This document shows positions 1-6,105 of a DNA stretch of 6,105 nucleotides, in pieces; the first letter of the stretch is position 1, and the number at the start of each line of letters is the position of its first letter. A program made the translations under genes and the position numbers. Origin of the DNA: Candidatus Bipolaricaulota bacterium. Its GTDB lineage: Bacteria; Bipolaricaulota; Bipolaricaulia; Bipolaricaulales; Bipolaricaulaceae. A model generated the notes under the pieces. It saw nothing but the letters and a program-made list of their open reading frames with translations. It was not told the origin of the DNA and searched no databases. Location: assembly GCA_027027485.1 (NCBI GenBank), contig JALVLL010000022.1, forward strand, positions 1 through 6,105. Reading direction: 5' to 3'.

Positions 1-2073
1 ACCACCGCGGGCCAGGGATGGCCCGAGCCCTCCCCCTACGACCATTTCCTCTTCGATAAGAAGGTCCGTTTTGTGGGCGATCGGGTGGCGGCGGTGGCGG
101 CGGTCTCCGAGAAGATCGCCGAGGAGGCCCTCAGGCTCATCGAGGTGGAGTACCGGGAGCTCCCCGCGGTCCTGGATCCCAGGGAGGCCACCGCCCCCGG
201 GGCCCCGGTGATCCACGACGAGGGGGACGCCCGGGGGATCCACGACCCCAAAAAGAACATCGCCGCGGCCATCGACATCCGGGTGGGGGATATAGAAGTG
301 GGCTTTTCAGAGTCGGACGTGGTGGTGGAAACCACGTGCGAGTTCCCCTACGTCCAACACGTCCCCATCGAGCCCCACTGTGTGGTGGCGTGGCTCGATG
401 AGGAGGACCGCCTGGTCATCCGTACCTCCACCCAGGTCCCCTTCCACGTGCGGCGGATCGTGGCCCGGGCCCTGGGCCTTCCGCTTTCGCGGATCCGGGT
501 GATAAAGCCCCGAATCGGCGGGGGATTCGGAACCAAACAGGAGATCATCCTGGAAGATGTGGCCGCGGCGCTGGCGCTTCGGGTCCGGAAGCCGGTGGTG
601 ATGAAGTACACCCGTGAAGAGGAGTTCGTGGCCGCCCGCACCCGCCACCCCATGGCGGTCCGGGTCAAGCTCGGGGCGAAGAAGGACGGGAAGCTCCACG
701 CCATCGAGATGGATGTCCTTTCCAATACCGGGGCCCACGGCACCCACTCCCTGACGGTACTCTCCAACGTGGGCTCCAAGACCCTCCCCCTATACAACAA
801 GGCCCCTCACATCTGGTTCCACGGGAAGGCGGTATATACGAATCTCCCCGTGGCCGGGGCGTACCGGGGGTACGGCGCCACCCAAGGGTACTTCGCCCTG
901 GAGGTGGCCATGGACGAGCTCGCCGAAAAGCTGGGCGTGGACCCCTTGGAGCTCAGGCTCAAAAACCACATCCGCGCCGGCGAATCATCCCCCATCTTCG
1001 AGAAGATCGGGGAGGGCCGCGAAGGTAAGGCCCAAGTGGTGAAGTCCTGCGCCCTGGAGGAGTGTATCCGGGAGGGCGCCAAGCGCATCGGCTGGTACGA
1101 GAAGCGAGGGAAGCGGATCCGCGACGGAAACTGGGTCCACGGGGTGGGGATGGCCATCGCCATGCAAGGTTCAGGGATCACCGACATCGACATGGCCGCG
1201 GCCACCGTCATCATGAACGAGGACGGGACCTTCAGGTTGCTCGTAGGCGCCACCGATTTGGGCACTGGCTCCGATACTATCCTTGCCCAGATCGCCGCCG
1301 AGACCCTGGGGGTGCCGGTGGAAGCGATCTCCGTATACTCCTCGGACACCGATTTCACCCCCTTCGACACCGGGGCCTACGCCTCGAGCACCACCTACGT
1401 CTCAGGGGGGGCGGTGCTGCGGGCAGCCCAAGAGGTACGACGTCAGATCCTGGAGGTAGCGGCGGATATCCTGGGAGAGGATCCCGATGCCTTGGAGCTC
1501 CGGGACGGCAAGGTGGTGAGCACGGTATCAGGGAAGGAAGTCCCCCTCTCCGAGGTGGGACATCGGGCGATGTACGTCACCGACCAGCGGCACATCATCG
1601 GCACAGCCTCCTTCGTGGCCCCCGAGTCCCCGCCCCCCTTCGCCGCCTTCTTCGCCGAGGTGGCGGTGGACGTGGAGACGGGGGTGGTCCGTGTGGTGAA
1701 GTTCGTGGGGGCCGCCGACTGTGGGACCCCGATAAACCCGAAATTGGCCGAGGGCCAGCTCGAGGGGGCCATCGTCCAGGGGATCGGCCACACCCTGTAT
1801 GAAGAGATGCTCTTCTCGCCCCGGGGCGGGGTGCGCAACCCGAACCTCTTCGACTACCGGATCCCCACCGCGGCCGATGTCCCCGATATCGAGGTGGTGC
1901 TCGTCCCCACGGAGGAGCCCACGGGCCCGTACGGGGCGAAGTCCATCGCCGAGATCGGGATCAACGGCCCGGCCCCGGCCATCGCCAACGCCATTTACGA
2001 TGCGGTGGGGGTGAGGCTCTACCGCATCCCCTTCACCCCGGAACGGGTCCTCGAAGCCATGCGGGGGAGATGA
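1..2073 (+). CDS. Molybdenum hydroxylase large (molybdopterin-binding) subunit, xanthine dehydrogenase family; 5' end outside window
   Basis: The frame is open from base 1 to the TGA at 2071-2073 (690 codons), so the true start lies upstream. Family members are usually about 750-800 residues, so perhaps 60-110 are missing. Residues are numbered from base 1. About 1-65 end the a/b-hammerhead domain (KVRFVGDRVAAVAA). Two molybdopterin-binding domains follow, with Q119 and E124 in QHVPIEPH, GGGFGTK at 173-179, AYRGYG at 287-292, GTGSDT at 421-426, and GPYGAKSIAE at 642-651. E651 lies where the family's catalytic base glutamate is expected. Such enzymes hydroxylate N-heterocycles, aldehydes or aromatic acyl-CoAs using molybdopterin cytosine dinucleotide or a related cofactor, with FAD and 2Fe-2S partner subunits; no partner gene is visible here. 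AYRGYG replaces the AYRCSFR loop of form I CO dehydrogenase, so CoxL is unlikely. The GAYASSTTYVSGGA stretch (about 456-469) resembles purine, nicotinate or hydroxybenzoyl-CoA enzymes. Family is certain; substrate is not. Confidence 0.95.
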   Translation, partial: TTAGQGWPEPSPYDHFLFDKKVRFVGDRVAAVAAVSEKIAEEALRLIEVEYRELPAVLDPREATAPGAPVIHDEGDARGIHDPKKNIAAAIDIRVGDIEVGFSESDVVVETTCEFPYVQHVPIEPHCVVAWLDEEDRLVIRTSTQVPFHVRRIVARALGLPLSRIRVIKPRIGGGFGTKQEIILEDVAAALALRVRKPVVMKYTREEEFVAARTRHPMAVRVKLGAKKDGKLHAIEMDVLSNTGAHGTHSLTVLSNVGSKTLPLYNKAPHIWFHGKAVYTNLPVAGAYRGYGATQGYFALEVAMDELAEKLGVDPLELRLKNHIRAGESSPIFEKIGEGREGKAQVVKSCALEECIREGAKRIGWYEKRGKRIRDGNWVHGVGMAIAMQGSGITDIDMAAATVIMNEDGTFRLLVGATDLGTGSDTILAQIAAETLGVPVEAISVYSSDTDFTPFDTGAYASSTTYVSGGAVLRAAQEVRRQILEVAADILGEDPDALELRDGKVVSTVSGKEVPLSEVGHRAMYVTDQRHIIGTASFVAPESPPPFAAFFAEVAVDVETGVVRVVKFVGAADCGTPINPKLAEGQLEGAIVQGIGHTLYEEMLFSPRGGVRNPNLFDYRIPTAADVPDIEVVLVPTEEPTGPYGAKSIAEIGINGPAPAIANAIYDAVGVRLYRIPFTPERVLEAMRGR

Positions 2074-2083
2074 CGATATCGTC
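2072..2083. repeat. 12-base perfect palindrome at the convergent gene junction
   Basis: GACGATATCGTC is a perfect palindrome that overlaps the last two bases of the hydroxylase stop codon. It begins the 37-base gap (2074-2110) between two convergent genes. As RNA it could form only a 4-bp stem with an ATAT loop, and no T-run follows it on the + strand, so it is not a standard intrinsic terminator. On the - strand the gap has two short T-runs (5 T each) after the permease stop but no GC-rich stem before them. Chance occurrence is possible. Confidence 0.4.
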
Positions 2084-2110
2084 CTAAAAAGCGAGCAAAA
2101 ACGGTCGTCT

Positions 2111-3811
2111 TTAACTGGCCCGGCGGGGCTTACCTAACCTTCTCCCCACCACCGTGGCCAGGGTGACCATCACCGTAGAGATGGCGATCATCAGGATCCC
2201 CAGGGCCGAGACCTGGCCCCAGAGGCTATCGTCGGCGAAGCGAAGGATCTGGACCGCCAGCACCTCCGTCCCCGGCCGGGATAACACCGCCGAGAGGCTT
2301 AGCTCCCGTAAGAACATGCTCGCCATGAGGATCCATCCCGATACCATCCCCGGGATCGCCAATGGGATCACCACCCGCCGGAAGGTGTGGAGGAACCCGG
2401 CACCCGCCACCTTGGAGGCCTCCTCAAGGTCCTCGCTTATCTGGATGAAGGTACTGGTGAGGGGACGGATCCCATAGGGGAGGTAGGTGGCGATGTACCC
2501 GATGAGCAACGCCCAGATGGTGGCATAAAGGGGCGTCCGCACGAAGAACCACATGAACCCGATGCCGATGACGAGGCCGGGAAAGGAGAAGGAGAAGAAC
2601 GCCAGGCTTTCCAAAAGAGCGCTCCCCGCGGACTTCACCCTGACGATGATGTAGGAAACGAAGGTGGAAAGGAGGATTCCCAAGCTCGCTCCCACCAGCG
2701 CGAGGAAGACGCTGTTTTTGAGGGCACGCAGCGAAAGGGGGTCCTTGAGCACATAGTTCCAGTGCTTAAGCGTTATCATCCCCAATGCCTTGGCGCTTGG
2801 AGGCATGACATAGGGAATCAAGGAGACGTAAAGGAGGACCAAAACCGGGATGACGATCAGCACCAGGAAAATGAGGGCGGTGAGCAAGCTCAAGGGATAC
2901 CGCCATTTCCCTAACCCGATTATGGTGGGTTTGTAACCCCGCGCTGAGATGGTCACGTAACGCTCGGTCTGCGCCGTAAGACGCCGGTACACGTAGACCA
3001 ATATCGTGGAGGTAACGAGGACGCTCACCCCCACCGCGGCGGCCCGCCCGTAATCGGGCATGAACCCGAGGCTGATCAGCCGGTAGATATAGGTGGTGAG
3101 CACATACACCCTCCCCGGCATACCGATCACCGAGGGGACGGCGAACGCCGCGAGGCTACGCACGATCACCAGGGCCAAGGAGGCGAGGATGGCGGGCCTG
3201 AGGATGGGAAACGTCACCTTCCTCAATGCCCGGAGCTTGGATCCGCCGCTTACCCAAGCCGCCTCCTCCAGCGAGGCATCGAAGGATGACATGGCAGGGG
3301 CGATGATGAGATACGCGATAGGGAGGTCCAAAAGTCCCTCCACCATGATCATCCCGCCCAGGGTATAGATGTCGAAAAGCGACCGCTTTAACCCGAAGAC
3401 CTCCCGCAAAAGGAGGTTCAGGATCCCGTTCGAGGGGTTCAAGAGGAGGACCCAGCTCGTGGCGAAGACGATGTGGGGGATCATCATCGGGGTGATGGAG
3501 ATCAGGTGGAAAACCCCTTTCAGCGGGATGTCGGTCCGAACGTTCAGATAAGCTAATACAAGGGCGAGGGCCGTGGCGAAGAGGCTTGCCCCTACGGTGA
3601 AGGCCACGGTGTTCAGGAGGATTCGGGGAAGCGAGGGGTCGGTGTAAACCCGGATGTACTTTTCCACTGTGAAGGCCCCGAAGGCACCGATCCCCCGGGA
3701 GAAGCTCCCCAGGATGAGCATCAGGACGGGCCCCACCGTTAGACACCCCACTACCACGATCAGGACGAGGGTCATGAAAGACATACTTGAACGGAACATG
3801 ATTCCCCTCAT
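2111..3811 (-). CDS. ABC transporter permease, two fused membrane domains (FbpB/AfuB-like)
   Basis: This 566-residue inner-membrane protein carries two homologous binding-protein-dependent permease domains in tandem, so one chain can form the whole channel. About 12 hydrophobic segments are visible, around residues 11-36, 64-90, 103-124, 151-175, 204-229, 256-276, 306-335, 363-391, 403-425, 428-449, 485-503 and 531-555. Each half has the cytoplasmic EAA loop that docks on the ATPase: E183-A-A with G189 and a following VTFP, and E464-A-S with G470 and a following VIPL. Length and duplication fit the ferric/thiamine-type fused permeases. Its ATG overlaps the ATPase stop codon (ATGA, 3808-3811), suggesting translational coupling. 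A second in-frame ATG at 3799 has a better-spaced GAGGGG ahead of it and would give 562 residues. The stop is TAA at 2111-2113. Function as permease is firm; ligand is unknown. Confidence 0.95.
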   Translation of the reverse strand: MRGIMFRSSMSFMTLVLIVVVGCLTVGPVLMLILGSFSRGIGAFGAFTVEKYIRVYTDPSLPRILLNTVAFTVGASLFATALALVLAYLNVRTDIPLKGVFHLISITPMMIPHIVFATSWVLLLNPSNGILNLLLREVFGLKRSLFDIYTLGGMIMVEGLLDLPIAYLIIAPAMSSFDASLEEAAWVSGGSKLRALRKVTFPILRPAILASLALVIVRSLAAFAVPSVIGMPGRVYVLTTYIYRLISLGFMPDYGRAAAVGVSVLVTSTILVYVYRRLTAQTERYVTISARGYKPTIIGLGKWRYPLSLLTALIFLVLIVIPVLVLLYVSLIPYVMPPSAKALGMITLKHWNYVLKDPLSLRALKNSVFLALVGASLGILLSTFVSYIIVRVKSAGSALLESLAFFSFSFPGLVIGIGFMWFFVRTPLYATIWALLIGYIATYLPYGIRPLTSTFIQISEDLEEASKVAGAGFLHTFRRVVIPLAIPGMVSGWILMASMFLRELSLSAVLSRPGTEVLAVQILRFADDSLWGQVSALGILMIAISTVMVTLATVVGRRLGKPRRAS

Positions 3812-4902
3812 TCCCTCAGCACATGGCAGCGGGACGGGTCGAGGAAGACAACGACCTCATCGCCTTCCTTGATGGGTGAGGTGGGGCTCGCCTTCACTGC
3901 CAGCACGAGCCCGTCTATCCTCACCTCGCCCTCGTAGCTTTCCCCGATGAAAAGGAGCGAGCTCACCTCCCCGCGAAAGACGTTCACGTCCCGGGGTTGG
4001 GAGTCACCCTTCATGAGCTCGATGGCCTCGGGGCGGACGCAGACCACGGCCTCCTCCCCAGGAGAGAGATCGGTTTCCTCACCACAGGTTATGGGACCGA
4101 TGGGGGTGGAAACGCGGGTATAGCCCTCCCCCACCGATTCCACGACCCCCTCGATGAAGTTGGCCTTGCCGATGAAGTCCGCAACGAACCTGTGCTTGGG
4201 CTTGAAGTAGATATCCGTGGGGGCCCCCACCTCAACCACTACGCCTTCCCGCATCACCGCCACGAGGTCGGAGAGGGTGAGGGCCTCCAGCCGATCATGG
4301 GTCACGTAGACGGCGGTGATACCGAGTTCGGTGAGGAAGCGTCGCAGTTCCTTTCGGGTCTCCTCGCGGAGCTTGGCATCGAGGTTGGAGAGCGGTTCGT
4401 CGAAAAGGATCACCTTGGGCTCGGAAACGAGTGCCCGGGCCAGGGCCACCCGTTGCTGCTGTCCGCCGCTCAGGGCGGTGGCGGGACGGTTCTCGAGTCC
4501 CTCGAGCTTCACGAACCTGAGGGTCTCCCTGACCCGGCGGCGGATCTCCTCCTTCGGCACCCTGCGGACCTGTAGGGGGTAGGCTACGTTGTCGAACACC
4601 GTCATATGGGGCCAGATAGCATAGGTCTGGAATACCATGCCGATCCCCCGCTTGTTCGGGGGCACGAAGATGCGGCGCTCCTTGGACCAAACCACCGTAT
4701 CGCCGATGGCGATCTCCCCCGTATCCGGGGTCTCCAACCCCACGATGCATCGGAGCAGGGTGGTCTTGCCGCATCCCGAGGGCCCAAGCAGGGTGAAGAT
4801 CCTATTGGCCGGGATAATGAGGTCTATGCCTTTCAGGGCCTGGACCTCCTCCCCGGAAGGGGAGCGGAATACTTTGGTTAACCCCTCTATCCTTATCTCC
4901 AT
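3808..4902 (-). CDS. ABC transporter ATPase subunit with TOBE domain (FbpC/PotA-like)
   Basis: This 364-residue cytoplasmic protein hydrolyses ATP to power import. All nucleotide-binding motifs are present: Walker A GPSGCGKT (40-47), Q-loop Q92 in VFQTYAIWPHM, signature LSGGQQQR (144-151), Walker B VILFDEP with D168 and E169, D-loop SNLD (172-175) and switch H202. The C-terminal part, roughly 240-364, is a TOBE-type regulatory region (VCVRPEAI at 287-294). This layout is shared by iron, polyamine, sulfate, sugar and phosphonate importers, and the IWPHMTV sequence is common in the ferric/polyamine branch. The gene follows the binding-protein gene after 37 noncoding bases and overlaps the permease gene by 4. 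The ATG at 4902 is preceded by a weak AGG about 8 bases upstream, so its translation may be weaker than that of the binding protein. No key residue is missing. The ligand cannot be read from this subunit. Confidence 0.97.
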   Translation of the reverse strand: MEIRIEGLTKVFRSPSGEEVQALKGIDLIIPANRIFTLLGPSGCGKTTLLRCIVGLETPDTGEIAIGDTVVWSKERRIFVPPNKRGIGMVFQTYAIWPHMTVFDNVAYPLQVRRVPKEEIRRRVRETLRFVKLEGLENRPATALSGGQQQRVALARALVSEPKVILFDEPLSNLDAKLREETRKELRRFLTELGITAVYVTHDRLEALTLSDLVAVMREGVVVEVGAPTDIYFKPKHRFVADFIGKANFIEGVVESVGEGYTRVSTPIGPITCGEETDLSPGEEAVVCVRPEAIELMKGDSQPRDVNVFRGEVSSLLFIGESYEGEVRIDGLVLAVKASPTSPIKEGDEVVVFLDPSRCHVLRE

Positions 4903-4913
4903 ATCCCGAACCT

Positions 4914-4928
4914 ATGGGGAGCGGGTGC
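4914..4928 (+). repeat. 15-base inverted repeat, arm 1 (between binding-protein and ATPase genes)
   Basis: ATGGGGAGCGGGTGC on the + strand here matches perfectly the reverse complement of bases 5966-5980. This arm fills much of the 37-base gap between the binding-protein stop and the ATPase start, next to the weak AGG of the ATPase gene. The match stops sharply at both ends. In the operon transcript the two arms would be complementary. Confidence 0.6.
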
Positions 4929-4939
4929 GCCCATGGAGC

Positions 4940-5944
4940 TTACCCGCCGAAGATCTCGCGGAACTTCTCGGCCCAGTACTCCAGCTCTTCCTCGGAGAGG
5001 GTGCGCACCGGGAGGACCGTGGCGTCCTTTATCCCCTCGATGGGGGGATAGACCCCTGGGTAGAGCACGTACTCGCCCACGTGGGTCACCAGGAGCCTCA
5101 TCGCCTCCTCGGAGAGCCAATAGTCGATGAAGAGCCGGGCCGCGTTGGGGTGGGCCGCGACGCTGGAGAGCGCGATCCCCCGGGGGGTCCCGAGGAGGGG
5201 CTGTTCCAGCCTGGCCCAGTCCAGGGGCGCGGGGGCCTTGGTGATGATGTACTTCGGCATGGAGATCCCGATGGGGCGCTCCCCGGTCTCGATGGGGCCA
5301 GGGGTGGGGCCGAAGGACTTAACGAACATCGGTTTGTTGGCCGCCAGACCCCGCAGGAAATCCCACCACTCTTCCTCGGACTCGAAGACCTTCTCCTTGA
5401 GGCCGATGAGCCAGGAGATGGTGGTGGCGTGTGAGGTGGGGTTGGGCATGACGATCTTGCCGTACCACTTCGGATCCGTGAGGTCCTGATAGCGAGTGGG
5501 CGCCTCATCCGGGGAGAGGATCTCCTTGTTGTAGATGATTCCGACGTATTCGATCCCGAAGATCTGTATGATGCCGTCTGGATCCCTGGTCCACTCGGGA
5601 TAGGCGCTCGCCACCGGGGAGGTGTACGGGGCCAGCACCCCTTGTTTCTTCAGGATCTCAAGGATGGGAACCGGCGCTTGGAGGACATCGGCGAGCAGTT
5701 TCCCGGCCTGGAACTCGGTGAGCACGGTGGGGAGATACTTTGAAGTGGAGATGCGCGTATACTCTGCAATTATTCCGTACTTTTCATGGAAAGCCTCCAT
5801 TATGGGTTCTACTGCAGTGATATTGGCGTAGAAGACAACCTTTCCCTCCTGAATCGCCTTCTGTAGGCGCTCGTCCTCCTGTGGGAACGCCAAAAACGAG
5901 GTGACAAGCAACAAACCAACGAGGACAATTGACCACCGTTTCAT
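4940..5944 (-). CDS. ABC transporter periplasmic solute-binding protein (ferric/thiamine/phosphonate-type family)
   Basis: This 334-residue secreted protein captures the ligand for the permease and ATPase encoded downstream. The start at 5944 is chosen because AAAGGAGG lies 4 bases upstream and the protein then begins with a textbook signal peptide: KR at 2-3, a hydrophobic core at about 5-20, and likely cleavage near A19-Q22. No cysteine is present there, so it is not an obvious lipoprotein. The mature part starts with EGKVVFYANITAVEPIMEAF (33-52), the first strand and helix typical of this family. It later shows GIEYVGIIYNKE (130-141), the lobe hinge region, and HPNAARLFIDYWLSEEAM (265-282), a conserved late motif. 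Iron-binding FbpA proteins use a tyrosine pair. The comparable region here reads GISMPKY (226-232) with a single tyrosine, which argues against calling it a ferric binder. Thiamine, phosphonate, polyamine or another anion remain possible. An in-frame ATG at 5980 would add 12 residues but is less likely. Confidence 0.94.
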   Translation of the reverse strand: MKRWSIVLVGLLLVTSFLAFPQEDERLQKAIQEGKVVFYANITAVEPIMEAFHEKYGIIAEYTRISTSKYLPTVLTEFQAGKLLADVLQAPVPILEILKKQGVLAPYTSPVASAYPEWTRDPDGIIQIFGIEYVGIIYNKEILSPDEAPTRYQDLTDPKWYGKIVMPNPTSHATTISWLIGLKEKVFESEEEWWDFLRGLAANKPMFVKSFGPTPGPIETGERPIGISMPKYIITKAPAPLDWARLEQPLLGTPRGIALSSVAAHPNAARLFIDYWLSEEAMRLLVTHVGEYVLYPGVYPPIEGIKDATVLPVRTLSEEELEYWAEKFREIFGG

Positions 5945-5948
5945 AAAA

Positions 5949-5956
5949 CCTCCTTT
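5949..5956 (-). promoter_or_regulatory. Strong ribosome binding site of the binding-protein gene
   Basis: The - strand reads AAAGGAGG, followed by TTTT and the ATG at 5944. This is an almost perfect match to the 16S anti-Shine-Dalgarno sequence and settles the start over upstream in-frame ATGs at 5980 and 6088. It is the strongest such site in the operon, which fits the usual excess of binding protein over membrane subunits. Confidence 0.9.
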
Positions 5957-5965
5957 CCTTCGGTT

Positions 5966-5980
5966 GCACCCGCTCCCCAT
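5966..5980 (-). repeat. 15-base inverted repeat, arm 2 (leader of the binding-protein gene)
   Basis: On the - strand this reads ATGGGGAGCGGGTGC, the exact counterpart of the + strand copy at 4914-4928. It lies in the transcribed leader, about 10 bases upstream of the ribosome binding site. Its GGGAGC core recurs in direct orientation 16 bases upstream on the - strand (GGGAGCTGGG at 5984-5993), so it may instead be half of a tandem site. Confidence 0.6.
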
Positions 5981-6005
5981 GGTCCCAGCTCCCAATGTGT
6001 TGCAG

Positions 6006-6034
6006 ATTATTGTGACGTAAATGGCGGATGTCAA
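6006..6034 (-). promoter_or_regulatory. Sigma-70-type promoter of the ABC transporter operon
   Basis: The - strand carries a perfect -35 box TTGACA (6034-6029), a 17-base spacer, and a -10 box AATAAT (6011-6006) matching 5 of 6 consensus bases. Transcription would start near 5999-6000, giving a leader of about 55 bases before the ATG at 5944. The surrounding bases are more AT-rich than the genes. No known operator, such as a Fur-type box, is recognisable by eye. Confidence 0.8.
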
Positions 6035-6087
6035 CCGAAATCCAGTACATCCCAAAGACACATAAGGAAAATCAAGCGGTGGAGACA

Positions 6088-6103
6088 CGGGGACAGCACC
6101 CCG
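6088..6103. repeat. REP-like hairpin sequence at the right edge
   Basis: CGGGG, a 6-base loop ACAGCA, and CCCCG form a perfect inverted repeat. The sequence GACACGGGGACAGCACC resembles the GGGGACAG-type extragenic palindromes mobilised by REP-associated tyrosine transposases, but this is recognition by eye only. It ends two bases before the window edge and may continue. No T-run follows on either visible side, so it is not clearly a terminator. It lies upstream of the operon promoter. Confidence 0.35.
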
Positions 6104-6105
6104 CG

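Noticed and set aside
73..75. GTG at 73 as the start of the hydroxylase gene
   Set aside because: The frame is open from base 1, and the upstream residues (DKKVRFVGDRVAAVAA) continue the conserved hammerhead domain, so this GTG is an internal valine.
85..102. Two tandem GTGGCGGCG units
   Set aside because: They encode the conserved VAAVAA stretch of the family and simply reflect GC-rich codon choice.
1062..1802. 246-codon + strand open frame inside the hydroxylase gene
   Set aside because: It is rich in Arg, Gly and His, has no domain, and overlaps a gene with clear conserved motifs; it is a GC-rich frame shadow.
1..2073. Aerobic CO dehydrogenase large subunit (CoxL form I)
   Set aside because: The active-site loop reads AYRGYG instead of AYRCSFR, so the copper-binding cysteine of form I enzymes is absent.
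2074..2110. Intrinsic terminator between the convergent genes
   Set aside because: The best stems are 4-6 bp with wobble or a long loop, and no properly placed T-run follows.
4637..5434. 265-codon + strand open frame antisense to the ATPase and binding-protein genes
   Set aside because: It runs across two well-supported - strand genes and their gap and shows low-complexity Gly/Glu/Pro composition, so it is a shadow frame.
5945..6088. N-terminal extension of the binding protein to the ATG at 6088
   Set aside because: The extension covers the predicted promoter and the ribosome binding site and would bury the signal peptide about 50 residues into the protein.
1..6105. tRNA or rRNA genes, CRISPR arrays, insertion sequences or phage genes
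   Set aside because: No regularly spaced repeats, transposase-like frames or cloverleaf-like stretches were seen; nearly the whole window is covered by four conserved genes.

Overview
The window is GC-rich bacterial DNA. It carries one gene on the + strand that is cut off by the left edge, and it converges on a three-gene operon on the - strand. Bacterial origin is supported by a near-consensus sigma-70-type promoter, a strong AAGGAGG-type ribosome binding site and overlapping cistrons. The solute-binding protein has a signal peptide without a lipobox cysteine, which fits a diderm organism with a periplasm better than a monoderm. The phylum cannot be fixed from this sequence.

Layout. Bases 1-2073 (+) hold the 3' 690 codons of a molybdenum hydroxylase large subunit of the xanthine dehydrogenase / aldehyde oxidase family. 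Its molybdopterin-binding motifs are intact, but it lacks the catalytic cysteine loop of true form I CO dehydrogenase. Its substrate is unassigned. A 37-base junction (2074-2110) separates it from the convergent operon; it holds a 12-base palindrome but no convincing terminator. The - strand operon reads from right to left: promoter (6006-6034), leader, periplasmic solute-binding protein (4940-5944), ABC ATPase (3808-4902) and a two-domain fused permease (2111-3811). The ATPase and permease genes overlap by 4 bases.

Together the three - strand genes make a complete importer of the ferric / polyamine / thiamine / phosphonate-type branch (FbpABC-like architecture). The binding protein captures a ligand outside the inner membrane, the fused permease forms both halves of the channel, and two copies of the ATPase drive it. 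The ligand cannot be named. The tyrosine pair that binds iron in classical FbpA proteins is not evident, so an iron label would be unsafe.

The genes are ordinary members of known families, and I see no previously undescribed system. The points most worth a second look are a perfect 15-base inverted repeat whose arms lie in the two noncoding stretches flanking the binding-protein gene, a hairpin-forming REP-like sequence at the right edge, and the unassigned substrates of the hydroxylase and the transporter.
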